DNA of 64,000 nt, from positions 1 to 64,000 of the forward strand of contig CANKZJ010000002.1 of the NCBI GenBank assembly GCA_947488605.1, written 5' to 3'. Within the stretch, counting starts at the first letter, position 1, and the number at the start of each line of letters is the position of its first letter. Shown one piece after another: positions 26,507 through 35,352 of this stretch. Source of the DNA: an uncultured Paracoccaceae bacterium (GTDB lineage Bacteria; Pseudomonadota; Alphaproteobacteria; Rhodobacterales; Rhodobacteraceae). The translations under genes were made by a program, and so were the position numbers. Below the pieces are notes generated by a model. That model did no database searches. It was not told the origin of the DNA and saw only the letters and a list, made by a program, of their open reading frames with translations.

Positions 26507-27429
26507 TGGCGCAAATCTATGACCGCGTGGCCCTTATCGGCCTTGGCCTGATTGCATCGTCCATGTGCCACGCCATGCGCCGCGCCGGACTGGCGGGTGA
26601 GATCGTGGGTTATGCGCGCTCTGTGGAAACCCGCGATGTCGCGCGCGAGATTGGGCTTTGTGACGAGGTTTTCGACACTGCGACCGATGCCGTGAAGGAT
26701 GCGGATCTGGTTGTCCTGTGTGTGCCTGTTGGTGCAATGGAAAGTGTCGCCAAAGAAATCGCGCCGTTCCTCAAGCCCGGTGCGACGCTCAGCGATGTGG
26801 GTTCGGTCAAGCGCACAGTGGTTGACGCCGTGAGTCCACATATCCCCGATGGCGTACATTTCATCCCAGCACACCCGTTGGCTGGTACCGAGCATTCGGG
26901 TCCGCTGTCGGGTTTTGCCGAACTATTTGATAACCGCTACACAATCCTTGTACCTGTTGAGGGCAGTGATCCGCACGCCGTTGACCGGCTCACGACATTC
27001 TGGCGCGGGTTGGGTGCTTTGACTGAAACGATGGACCCTGACCACCACGATCTGGTGTTGGCTGTAACCAGCCACACACCGCACCTTATTGCCTACACGA
27101 TGGTCGGGGTTGCGGATGATTTGCGCCGTGTCACCGATAGCGAAGTGATCAAATACTCAGCCGCTGGATTTCGCGATTTCACGCGTATCGCGGCTTCGGA
27201 CCCTGTTATGTGGCGGGATGTGTTTCTCAATAACAAAGAAGCAACGCTTGAAATATTAGGACGCTTCACCGAGGAGTTGTTCGCGCTGCAAAGAGCTATC
27301 AGGCAAGGTGATGGTGATCATTTGCATGACTATTTTACCCGCACGCGGTCTATTCGACGCGGGATTATCGAAGCCGGACAAGATACTGATGCGCCCGATT
27401 TCGGACGTAGCAAGGCACGCAAGGAATGA
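26506..27429 (+). CDS. tyrC: Prephenate/arogenate dehydrogenase
   Basis: 307 residues. N-terminal NAD-binding motif VALIGLGLIASSMCHAMRR, then DLVVLCVPVGAME, the conserved DVGSVK, FIPAHPLAGTEHSG with the catalytic His, and DHHDLVLAVTSHTPHLIAY. It oxidatively decarboxylates prephenate or arogenate toward tyrosine. The start at 26506 follows the hisC stop by overlap; an upstream ATG at 26458 lies inside hisC and is unlikely. Its stop overlaps the extensin-like gene by 4 bases. Confidence 0.92.
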   Translation: MAQIYDRVALIGLGLIASSMCHAMRRAGLAGEIVGYARSVETRDVAREIGLCDEVFDTATDAVKDADLVVLCVPVGAMESVAKEIAPFLKPGATLSDVGSVKRTVVDAVSPHIPDGVHFIPAHPLAGTEHSGPLSGFAELFDNRYTILVPVEGSDPHAVDRLTTFWRGLGALTETMDPDHHDLVLAVTSHTPHLIAYTMVGVADDLRRVTDSEVIKYSAAGFRDFTRIAASDPVMWRDVFLNNKEATLEILGRFTEELFALQRAIRQGDGDHLHDYFTRTRSIRRGIIEAGQDTDAPDFGRSKARKE

Positions 27430-28316
27430 TGCGTTGGGCGGCCCTAGCGGTTGCTTGCGGATTAGCGGGCCCGGTCTTGGCTCAAGATGTTATGCGCCCA
27501 ATTGCGCGCGCGACAACTACCGTGGTCGCCCCTGCCATCGCTGAAAGTGAAGCACCCGCTATTCGGCCTACTGCGCGTCCTTTGGCGCAAACAACCGGTG
27601 AATTAGATGACGGTCCCCTAACGCGCGGGGCTGAGGTACCGGTCGGTCCTGTTGACGATTTCAATCGCCCGAAGTCGCGGATCGCAAGCAGGCTTGCACC
27701 CTTTAGCGAATTTGCAGTTCGTCAATCCTTACGCCCACTCGTACGGCCCGCCTCAATGGAAGCGGCGGCAGAAGAACGTCGCATTGCCAGGCTGCGGGGG
27801 CAAGTCTGCGGGGATCCCTCCATTCAGGGTAAGGTGGTTGGCCGCGTCAATGGGGCTGGCGCTTGTGGTATTGAAGGTGCTGTCAGGCTGCGGTCTGTTG
27901 CCGGCGTATCTCTCAACCCGCGCGCAACGATTGATTGCCCAACGGCCCGTGCGCTTAAAACCTGGGTTGAACGTGGTGTCCTGCCAGCGGTCGGCAGCGA
28001 AGGTGGTGGGGCGTCGTCTTTGCGGGTTGTGTCCCATTATGCGTGCCGGACCCGCAACAACCAACCCGGCGCGCGGCTGTCAGAGCATTCCTTTGGCCGG
28101 GCCATTGATATTGCAGGCATAAGGTTGCGGGATGGAACCGAGATGACCCTGCTCACGGACTGGAATTCGCAAGACGATGGCGCACAGCTGCGGCAGATGT
28201 GGCGTGCGGCTTGCGGACCGTTTGGTACAGTTCTTGGGCCAGAGGCGAACCGCTTTCACCGCGATCATTTCCACTTTGATACCGCGCGCTATCGCAGTGG
28301 CGCTTTCTGCCGCTAA
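27426..28316 (+). CDS. Extensin-like family protein, exported
   Basis: 296 residues: signal peptide (AALAVACGLAGPVLA cut before QDV), a proline- and arginine-rich linker to about residue 110, then the extensin-like C-terminal domain. That domain has a DD-carboxypeptidase-like metal site: VSHYACR, LSEHSFGRAIDIAG, HRDHFHFD. It probably acts in the periplasm, perhaps on peptidoglycan. ATG overlaps the tyrC stop. Confidence 0.88.
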   Translation: MMRWAALAVACGLAGPVLAQDVMRPIARATTTVVAPAIAESEAPAIRPTARPLAQTTGELDDGPLTRGAEVPVGPVDDFNRPKSRIASRLAPFSEFAVRQSLRPLVRPASMEAAAEERRIARLRGQVCGDPSIQGKVVGRVNGAGACGIEGAVRLRSVAGVSLNPRATIDCPTARALKTWVERGVLPAVGSEGGGASSLRVVSHYACRTRNNQPGARLSEHSFGRAIDIAGIRLRDGTEMTLLTDWNSQDDGAQLRQMWRAACGPFGTVLGPEANRFHRDHFHFDTARYRSGAFCR

Positions 28317-28344
28317 GGTGTTGGTAATTAGACAGGAGTTTTCG

Positions 28345-28485
28345 ATGCAGACACTGGCTCAAAACCTTGGCTCCTTAGTGCGCACGCCTTCGCATGAACG
28401 TGACATAACTGAAATGCATAAGATTGGCACTATTCGCCATTTACGCCAAAGGCGAAATGATAGCCGTGGCTGGCGAACCGCTTAG
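28345..28485 (+). CDS. Possible 46-residue protein
   Basis: A good ribosome site (AGGAG 6 bases before the ATG) precedes a 46-codon frame starting MQTLAQNLGSLVRTPSHERD with a strongly basic tail (RHLRQRRNDSRGWR). Not recognised. It lies alone between extensin and ileS. The ribosome site is the main support. Confidence 0.4.
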   Translation: MQTLAQNLGSLVRTPSHERDITEMHKIGTIRHLRQRRNDSRGWRTA

Positions 28486-28739
28486 TCATATTTCAATATG
28501 GTGGCGAAGGCTCAGTCACAATCTCGCAAGTGTGGGCATTCGTGCGCGGCACGGCCTGACGATCCGGGGCTTTACCCTTGTCCGGCGGCCCCCTATAAGC
28601 GCGTTTATGTTGCGGCAGATGATCATAACCATTATTTGCCCGGCGGTTTGAGCCTCTCATACCTGCCGGGAAAAGGTGTCTGCGTGTGCGCACCGATCCT
28701 TCGCTCTATTCAAATATGACAGCTTAAAGGACGCCACCC
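28486..28739 (+). other. ileS upstream region without a clear gene
   Basis: Together with the small ORF before it this makes a 420-base gap between extensin and ileS. Short ORFs in all plus frames are unconvincing. A possible promoter is TTGTCC near 28578 with TATAAG near 28595; weakly supported. Confidence 0.25.
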
Positions 28740-31631
28740 ATGTGCGCCGAAACAACCGACTATAAATCTACCTTGAACCTGCCACGTACCGACTTTCCGA
28801 TGCGTGCAGGATTGCCCAAACGTGAACCCAAATGGCTTGCCCGCTGGGAAGAGATTGGTGTCTACGATCGCCTGCGCGAAAAGGCCGATGGGCGTCCGCC
28901 ATTTACCCTCCACGATGGTCCGCCTTATGCGAACGGGCATCTGCATATTGGCCATGCGCTGAACAAAATCCTGAAAGATATGGTTGTGCGCAGCCAGCAA
29001 ATGATGGGCAAAGATGCGCGTTACGTGCCCGGGTGGGATTGCCACGGTCTGCCGATCGAATGGAAGATCGAAGAGCAGTACCGCGCCAAAGGTCGCGACA
29101 AAGATGACGTGAGCGTCGTGGATTTCCGTCAGGAATGCCGCAAGTTCGCCGAAGGTTGGGTTGATATCCAACGTGAGGAATTCAAACGTTTGGGGATCAC
29201 GGGCAACTGGGCCGATCCGTATCTGACGATGAATTTCCACGCCGAGCGGGTGATTGCCGGGGAATTCCAGAAATTCTTGATGAACGGCACACTCTATCAA
29301 GGCTCCAAGCCCGTGATGTGGTCCCCTGTTGAAAAGACAGCGTTGGCCGAGGCCGAAGTGGAATACCACGACCGTCAAACCGACGCGATCTGGGTGCGGT
29401 TTCCGGTGGTGAAATCCGCGGATGATACGAAAGTGCTGATCTGGACTACGACACCTTGGACGATCCCGCAAAACCGTGCCGTCTGCTTTGGTCCGAACAT
29501 CGCCTATGGCCTTTACGAGATCATTGGACGCCCCGAGGAATGCTGGGCAACCATCGGTGAAAAAATAATCGTGGCCGATGCCTTAGCAGAAGAGGTCTTT
29601 GCCGCCGGTCGTTTGGTGGGGGATGAGATGATCCGCCGCGTACGCGATGTAACGGCTGAAGAGCTTTCCACATTGACGCTGGCGCACCCGCTGCGTGGTG
29701 CCGAGGGTGCAAACGGCGAATGGGATTTCGATGTGCCTATGCTGCCCGGTGACCACGTCACAGATGATGCGGGCACAGGTTTTGTGCACACAGCGCCCAG
29801 CCACGGTGATGATGACTATGCCATCGGGGTCAAGCACGGCCTACCGATGACCTACAATATCCTTGATGATAGCTCTTACCGGGCTGATCTGCCGTTCTTT
29901 GCGGGTGAAAGCATCCTCAAGCCGAACGGCAAAGCCGGCGGCGCGAACAAAGCTGTGATCGAGAAACTGGTTGAAGTGGGCGCGCTTTTGGGTCGCAAAC
30001 GCATCACGATCTCTGATGCGCACTCATGGCGGTCAAAAGCACCTGTTATCCGTCTGAACCGCCCGCAGTGGTTTGCGGCCATCGACAAAGCGGTCGGTGA
30101 CGGACAGGACACCTATGGCACAACGATCCGCGAACGTGCTTTGCGGTCTATCGACGAGTTGGTCACGTGGACCCCGCAAACAGGCCGCAACCGCCTGTAT
30201 TCCATGATTGAGGCGCGCCCTGACTGGGTTTTGTCGCGTCAACGTGCTTGGGGCGTGCCACTGACGTGTTTCGTCAAAAAGGGTGCTGCGTACGACGATC
30301 CTGATTACCTGCTGCGCAATGAAGCCGTGAACGCACGCGTGCTTCAAGCGTTTGAGGCTGAAGGTGCGGACGCTTGGTATAAAGATGGCGCGAAAGAACG
30401 TTTCTTGGGCAATGACGTCAACCACGAAGACTATGATCAGGTGTTCGATATTCTGGACGTTTGGTTCGATAGTGGATCGACACATGCATTCGTTTTGCGT
30501 GACCGCGAAGACGGGTCCGAAGACGGCATGGCTGACCTTTATCTTGAAGGCACCGATCAGCACCGTGGCTGGTTCCATTCGTCCATGTTGCAGGCCTGTG
30601 GCACCAAAGGTCACGCACCCTACCGGGGTGTTCTGACGCACGGCTTTACGTTGGACCAAAAGGGCATGAAGATGTCCAAATCAGTGGGCAACACCATCGC
30701 GCCGGAGCAAGTCGTCAAACAGTATGGTGCGGATATCTTACGCCTTTGGGTAGCTCAATCTGACTATACCGCAGACCTGCGCATCGGTGATGAAATTCTC
30801 AAAGGCGTGGCTGACAGCTATCGCCGCCTGCGCAATACCGTGCGCTTTATGTTGGGGTCTTTGTCTGACTTCTCGGAAAGTGACCGCGTTGAAGTTAGCG
30901 AAATGCCCGAACTGGAACGTTGGGTGCTGCACCGTTTGGCCGAACTCGACGGGCAGGTGCGCGAAGGTTACGCGCGCTATGATTTCCAGGGTGTGTTCCA
31001 AGCGATCTTTACCTTCGCTACGGTCGAGCTATCTGCATTCTACTTCGATATCCGCAAAGATGCGCTCTACTGCGATGGTGATACGACCCGCCGCCGTGCC
31101 GCGCGGACTGTTTTGGATATCCTGTTTCATCGCCTGACGAAATGGCTGGCGCCGATGCTGACGTTCACAATGGAAGAGGTCTGGTTAGAGCGGTTCGCAA
31201 GTGCAGACAGTTCTATCCATCTTGAGGACTTTGCAGACACTCCAGCGGATTGGCGTGACGATGCTTTGGCTGCGAAATGGGCCGAAGTGCGCAAAGTGCG
31301 CCGTGTCGTGACAGGCGCGTTAGAAGTCGAGCGCACGGCCAAAGTCATTGGTGCATCTCTCGAAGCGGCACCGACCGTTTATGTCAGCGCAGAAACGGCA
31401 GCATTGCTAGAGACAGTCAGTTTTGACGATCTGTGCATTACTTCGGGCATCTTCGTGTCCACTGAGACCGCCCCGGACGGCGCGTTCAAATTGGATGACG
31501 TGGCTGATGTGGCCGTGGTGTTTCAGAAAGCCGACGGCGAAAAATGCCAGCGGTGCTGGAAAATCCTGCCGGATGTCGGATCTCATGCGCATGCAGGGGT
31601 TTGTGGCCGCTGTAATGAGGCTTTGGGCTAA
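28740..31631 (+). CDS. ileS: Isoleucyl-tRNA synthetase
   Basis: 963 residues, class I synthetase charging tRNA-Ile. HIGH signature in [16 protein letters not shown] (about residue 65), editing domain ([31 protein letters not shown]), KMSKS in [11 protein letters not shown] (about residue 645), and a C-terminal zinc-binding pair CQRCWK and CGRCNEALG typical of the bacterial zinc-carrying form. Complete. Confidence 0.97.
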   Translation: MCAETTDYKSTLNLPRTDFPMRAGLPKREPKWLARWEEIGVYDRLREKADGRPPFTLHDGPPYANGHLHIGHALNKILKDMVVRSQQMMGKDARYVPGWDCHGLPIEWKIEEQYRAKGRDKDDVSVVDFRQECRKFAEGWVDIQREEFKRLGITGNWADPYLTMNFHAERVIAGEFQKFLMNGTLYQGSKPVMWSPVEKTALAEAEVEYHDRQTDAIWVRFPVVKSADDTKVLIWTTTPWTIPQNRAVCFGPNIAYGLYEIIGRPEECWATIGEKIIVADALAEEVFAAGRLVGDEMIRRVRDVTAEELSTLTLAHPLRGAEGANGEWDFDVPMLPGDHVTDDAGTGFVHTAPSHGDDDYAIGVKHGLPMTYNILDDSSYRADLPFFAGESILKPNGKAGGANKAVIEKLVEVGALLGRKRITISDAHSWRSKAPVIRLNRPQWFAAIDKAVGDGQDTYGTTIRERALRSIDELVTWTPQTGRNRLYSMIEARPDWVLSRQRAWGVPLTCFVKKGAAYDDPDYLLRNEAVNARVLQAFEAEGADAWYKDGAKERFLGNDVNHEDYDQVFDILDVWFDSGSTHAFVLRDREDGSEDGMADLYLEGTDQHRGWFHSSMLQACGTKGHAPYRGVLTHGFTLDQKGMKMSKSVGNTIAPEQVVKQYGADILRLWVAQSDYTADLRIGDEILKGVADSYRRLRNTVRFMLGSLSDFSESDRVEVSEMPELERWVLHRLAELDGQVREGYARYDFQGVFQAIFTFATVELSAFYFDIRKDALYCDGDTTRRRAARTVLDILFHRLTKWLAPMLTFTMEEVWLERFASADSSIHLEDFADTPADWRDDALAAKWAEVRKVRRVVTGALEVERTAKVIGASLEAAPTVYVSAETAALLETVSFDDLCITSGIFVSTETAPDGAFKLDDVADVAVVFQKADGEKCQRCWKILPDVGSHAHAGVCGRCNEALG

Positions 31632-31661
31632 GGCTGCTATGGCAAGGACTGGCAGACATAG

Positions 31662-32114
31662 ATGTTGATTTGCCAGTCCTCTCCCGTTGGCCCACTTGGT
31701 GCACATGCCATTGAGGGTGCACTTACTGAATTGGTTTGGGGGCGTAGCGGAAACCTTACGCACGGTCCGCTTTATGATCAGATATCAGACGAAATGGATG
31801 CCTATTTTGCAGGTGATCTGAAGCAGTTTCGCACGCCAGTTGCACCGCGTGGCAGCACATTTCAACAGAAATTCTACGCCGCACTCTGCGCTATCCCTTA
31901 CGGCGAAACCCTAACCTATGGTGATCTGGCGAAAGACCTCGACGTCTCTGCGCAGGCGATTGGTCAGGCGTGCGGGGCCAATCCGATTGCGATCATCATT
32001 CCGTGTCACCGGGTTCTGGCTGCGGATGGTTTGGGTGGGTATTCCGGCGAAGGCGGGATTGACGCAAAAGTTGCTCTGCTGAAACTTGAAGGTGCTGCGG
32101 GGTTGCTGATTTAG
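31662..32114 (+). CDS. ogt: Methylated-DNA-[protein]-cysteine S-methyltransferase
   Basis: 150 residues. It repairs O6-alkylguanine by transferring the alkyl group to its own cysteine: the active-site block is IIPCHRVLAADG-LGGYSGEGG with Cys in PCHRV. The helix before it (ATG start MLICQSSPVGPLG) is the normal N-terminal domain. Its stop overlaps the convergent pcs stop. Confidence 0.92.
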   Translation: MLICQSSPVGPLGAHAIEGALTELVWGRSGNLTHGPLYDQISDEMDAYFAGDLKQFRTPVAPRGSTFQQKFYAALCAIPYGETLTYGDLAKDLDVSAQAIGQACGANPIAIIIPCHRVLAADGLGGYSGEGGIDAKVALLKLEGAAGLLI

Positions 32115-32809
32115 GCCCTGGCGCGTTCCGGGACGATTTGCTGCGCGACACCAGCAAACAGCAAATAAACCGATGTGATGATCAAACCCCAATGCGCCCA
32201 GCTATTTGGGTAAAAGTCGACCAATGCAGCCCATCCAGCAAAAATGGTCCATGCCAACGCCATAGGCAAAGTAATAAGACGCCACCGCTCAGTTCGCACA
32301 GGATGCACGAATTTCAGTGGCAAGAACATTGCGACCGCAAGACTGCCGACAAGCACGACCGAGACCCAGAAATTCGGTTGCAGTGCAAAGATCACAAGCA
32401 CCAGCATGTTCCAGCATCCGGGGAAGCCGGAAAACGAATTATCTTTTGTTTTCATGCGTGTATCTGCAAAATACATTGCCGATGCGAAGGTGATAATGAT
32501 AATCACAAACCATCCTGTCCAACCCGGTAACAATCCTGATTTGAACAATGCATAGGCCGGGACAAAGACATACGTCAGGTAATCAATAATGAGATCAAGC
32601 AAGACACCGTCAAAGGCAGGCGCATTGGTTTTGACATCATAGCGACGCGCCAGTGGTCCATCGATGCCGTCCACGGCAAATGCCACAACAAGCCATAGAA
32701 ACATCAGGCTCCATTGCTCTTCAACGGCGGCAAGCATTGCAAGCATTGCAAGAACAGCACCAGTGGCGGTGAAGAGGTGAACAAGAAGGGCTTTGGTGCG
32801 AAGTGTCAT
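32111..32809 (-). CDS. pcs: Phosphatidylcholine synthase
   Basis: CDP-alcohol phosphatidyltransferase that joins CDP-diacylglycerol with choline to make phosphatidylcholine in the inner membrane. The signature D-G-x2-A-R-x8-G-x3-D-x3-D is visible in variant form as DGIDGPLARRYD followed by FDGVLLDLIIDYLTYV. About eight transmembrane helices. The ATG at 32809 (MTLRTKALLVH) seems better than the one at 32827. Pcs is typical of alphaproteobacteria. Confidence 0.9.
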   Translation of the reverse strand: MTLRTKALLVHLFTATGAVLAMLAMLAAVEEQWSLMFLWLVVAFAVDGIDGPLARRYDVKTNAPAFDGVLLDLIIDYLTYVFVPAYALFKSGLLPGWTGWFVIIIITFASAMYFADTRMKTKDNSFSGFPGCWNMLVLVIFALQPNFWVSVVLVGSLAVAMFLPLKFVHPVRTERWRLITLPMALAWTIFAGWAALVDFYPNSWAHWGLIITSVYLLFAGVAQQIVPERARA

Positions 32810-32851
32810 CAACCTGTCATGGTCCAAAATCTCTAGGGGGGCAACCTGTTG

Positions 32852-33766
32852 TCAGGCTTTAGGATGTGCCATTTCATAAACAGACATCAGATGTGCGGCA
32901 TCAACGGCAGTGTAAGCCTGCGTCGTCGATAGTGATGCATGGCCTAATAGCTCTTGAATGGCCCGTAAGTCGCCGCCCGCTGCCAAAAGATGGGTCGCAA
33001 AAGAGTGGCGCATCGCGTGGGGTGTCGCCGTGGCAGGAAGACCAAGTTGCAGGCGTGCTTGCTCCATCACTTTTTGGATGGCACGAGGCGAAAGCACACC
33101 ACCTCTGATCGCGCGAAAGATGGGTTCGTCCGCAGGCACTTGATATGGGCAAAGCCGGACATACGCATTCACAGCGTCCCGCGCACTATCGATGACAGGG
33201 ACGATCCGTTCTTTGCCGCCTTTACCAACAATGCGTAGCACTTGTGGCAGCGGTACATCGGCGCCCGTCAGTCCCAAAGCCTCGGATATACGTAGCCCGC
33301 AGCCGTAAAGCAGCGTCACAACTGCCGCGTCGCGTGCCGCCACCCAAGGCTCGCTTGACTGCAATTCAACAGTGTCGATCATCGCTGACGCGGCTTGGAC
33401 TTCTAATGGTCGGGGAAGTTTGCGTTGGAATTTGGGTGAGCGGGTTGAGAGGACAGCGGTCGGCTCGAACCCTTCGCGCTCGGACAGCCATCGATAGAAT
33501 GATTTCACTGCGGATAAGGATCGCGCCAAAGAGCGCGCGCCAACGCCGCGTCCACGCTCGTGTGCCATCCATGCACGCATATCGCGCACTGTGACGCGGG
33601 CAATCGGTGCAAGGCCCTGCGCGCCGCCATTGTGCTCGGTCATGAAGGCCAGAAAGCCCAAGACATCGGTCTGATAGGCTTTCAGAGTGTTATCAGCAGC
33701 ACCCGCAAGCGCGCGCTGGCCTGCCAGCCAAGCACCCAAAGCGTCTGACAAGGCAGGAGCGATCAT
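32852..33766 (-). CDS. xerC: Tyrosine recombinase XerC
   Basis: 304 residues: N-terminal core-binding domain and C-terminal catalytic domain with GCGLRISEALGL (Arg I), TPHAMRHSFATHLL (His-x-x-Arg), LLGHASLSTTQ (His III) and nucleophile Tyr in TTQAYTAVD. With XerD it resolves chromosome dimers at dif. The start at 33766 follows the upstream DUF484 stop with one base between, the usual DUF484-xerC pairing. Confidence 0.92.
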   Translation of the reverse strand: MIAPALSDALGAWLAGQRALAGAADNTLKAYQTDVLGFLAFMTEHNGGAQGLAPIARVTVRDMRAWMAHERGRGVGARSLARSLSAVKSFYRWLSEREGFEPTAVLSTRSPKFQRKLPRPLEVQAASAMIDTVELQSSEPWVAARDAAVVTLLYGCGLRISEALGLTGADVPLPQVLRIVGKGGKERIVPVIDSARDAVNAYVRLCPYQVPADEPIFRAIRGGVLSPRAIQKVMEQARLQLGLPATATPHAMRHSFATHLLAAGGDLRAIQELLGHASLSTTQAYTAVDAAHLMSVYEMAHPKA

Positions 33767-33767
33767 G

Positions 33768-34463
33768 CTATGCCAACCAGCGGCGCACGACCCGTTCGAA
33801 CACGCCAGCAAAGAAGGTCAGCAGATCAGTGCCTTGCTGTGGTGTGAACAACAGAGGATCTTCACTGCCCATCACCAGCATCGCAGGCAATTGATTGGGG
33901 CCGAGGTCAACCTTCAGGCAAGCCTCGGATTTGATGTATTCGGCACGCGCGCCATACAACGCGGCGCCGACTTTATGGAATTCACGCAATGTGACCCGAC
34001 GCGCAGGCATGTTGCGGCCAAGGGTGATGTACCCTTCAACATAGTTTTCCGGCATGATCGCGATGGTTGGGCCGTCATTGCTATGCGTCTCTGGCACGCT
34101 GCTTTCCAGCACCAGCCGGATCGCATCAACACGCAATATGTCCGCAACTTCACCTGTGAGGTCCGCCAAGAACTGCTGCAACGTGTTGGCATCCATCATC
34201 CGCAGGATGGCGCGGTGAACCTGATTGGTGCCAGCCAGATTGTCATAGGCGGCGGCGATCACGTTGCGGTGCGTGTCCTCAAGCCGGTCAAAACGCGCCT
34301 CAAGACGGTCCATCGCAACAGAGCGGAGATCGACGATATTGCCGGTCGTTTGATCCGCATTCGCACCCACAAGGGCGCGCATGACGTCTACATCTTCCAA
34401 AAGAACATCGGGGTTTGCGATGATCTTCTCACGAAGTTCATCGGCCATCAGTGGTTTATTCAT
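33768..34463 (-). CDS. DUF484 family protein (GAF-like)
   Basis: 231 residues of the DUF484 family, a GAF-like fold often encoded immediately before xerC. The start MNKPLMADELREKIIANPDVLLEDVDVMRALV is characteristic (N-terminal helical part), and the C-terminal part holds PAMLVMGSEDPLLFTPQQGTDLL. No enzymatic role is known. Operon with xerC. Confidence 0.9.
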   Translation of the reverse strand: MNKPLMADELREKIIANPDVLLEDVDVMRALVGANADQTTGNIVDLRSVAMDRLEARFDRLEDTHRNVIAAAYDNLAGTNQVHRAILRMMDANTLQQFLADLTGEVADILRVDAIRLVLESSVPETHSNDGPTIAIMPENYVEGYITLGRNMPARRVTLREFHKVGAALYGARAEYIKSEACLKVDLGPNQLPAMLVMGSEDPLLFTPQQGTDLLTFFAGVFERVVRRWLA

Positions 34464-34579
34464 GAGCCTGCTCTGCTTTTTCGTTTTTTTACAAAGTAGC
34501 AGAGGGTTAGGGGGCGTGTCTCATGCTTTTTTGGACGAGGGTGTGGGGCGTGGCAGATTTGCCCTACTGTTGGGAATGT

Positions 34580-34601
34580 AAGGTGGATCATGATCCACCT
34601 T
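34580..34601. repeat. 22-nt palindromic repeat, copy 1
   Basis: Perfect palindrome with arms AAGGTGGATCA and TGATCCACCTT. It lies 14 bases past the fsa stop on the minus strand, between fsa and the start of DUF484. An identical palindrome occurs at 62396-62417. It could act as a bidirectional terminator or be a small extragenic palindrome family. Confidence 0.75.
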
Positions 34602-34614
34602 GCCTAAACGTCGA

Positions 34615-35268
34615 TTAGACGATCTTAATACCCGCCTTCTTCGCATCTGCCATAAACGCGGCCAAACCCTTATCCGTCAGGATGTGGTTCGCCATTGCCT
34701 TGATCACATTCGGCGGCGCGGTGCAGACGTCAGCACCGATCTTGGCGCAATCGCTCATGTGGTTTGCAGTGCGGATGGAGGCCGCGAGGATGTTCGTGCC
34801 GAACCCGTAGTTGTCATAGATCGTGCGGATGTCTTCGATCAGTTCCAGACCATCAATGTTGATGTCGTCCAAACGCCCGATGAAGGGGCTGATGAATGTC
34901 GCACCGGCTTTGGCGGCCAGCAGCGCTTGGTTAGCGGAAAAGCACAAAGTTACGTTCACCATGATGCCGTCGTCTGTCAGCGTCTTACAAGTCTTCAGGC
35001 CCGCCCATGTCAGGGGTACTTTCACGGCGATATTGTCGGCGATCTTGGCCAGCTTGCGGCCTTCGGCTAGCATGTCGTCCGCTTCCAGCGCGACCACTTC
35101 GGCAGAGACGGGACCGGATACGATCGAACAAATCTCTTTCGTGACTTCCAGAATATCGCGCCCAGATTTGGCGATCAGGGATGGGTTCGTTGTGACCCCA
35201 TCGACCATCCCAAGGTCATTGAGTTCTTTGATCTGGTCGATCTCGGCTGTATCTACGAAAAACTTCAT
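34615..35268 (-). CDS. fsa: Fructose-6-phosphate aldolase / transaldolase-like
   Basis: 217 residues, the short FSA/TalC type. [35 protein letters not shown] and the Schiff-base lysine in [13 protein letters not shown] are diagnostic, with [16 protein letters not shown] and SPFIGRLDD following. Reversible aldol chemistry on fructose 6-phosphate or transaldolase activity in the pentose phosphate pathway. Stand-alone gene, divergent from priA. Confidence 0.92.
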   Translation of the reverse strand: MKFFVDTAEIDQIKELNDLGMVDGVTTNPSLIAKSGRDILEVTKEICSIVSGPVSAEVVALEADDMLAEGRKLAKIADNIAVKVPLTWAGLKTCKTLTDDGIMVNVTLCFSANQALLAAKAGATFISPFIGRLDDINIDGLELIEDIRTIYDNYGFGTNILAASIRTANHMSDCAKIGADVCTAPPNVIKAMANHILTDKGLAAFMADAKKAGIKIV

Positions 35269-35352
35269 CTTTTCACTCCGGGCATGGGTTGGTGTTTGTT
35301 GCCTCAGCGTTTACCTGATTGGGGAACGGGCGGAAACCCTCAAAGGGCGGCT

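Noticed and set aside
28424-28651. 75-codon plus-strand ORF before ileS
   Set aside because: No ribosome site, overlaps the better-supported 46-codon ORF, and no recognisable pattern.
33687-34499. 270-codon plus-strand ORF opposite DUF484
   Set aside because: Shadow of a recognised family; no ribosome site or family features.
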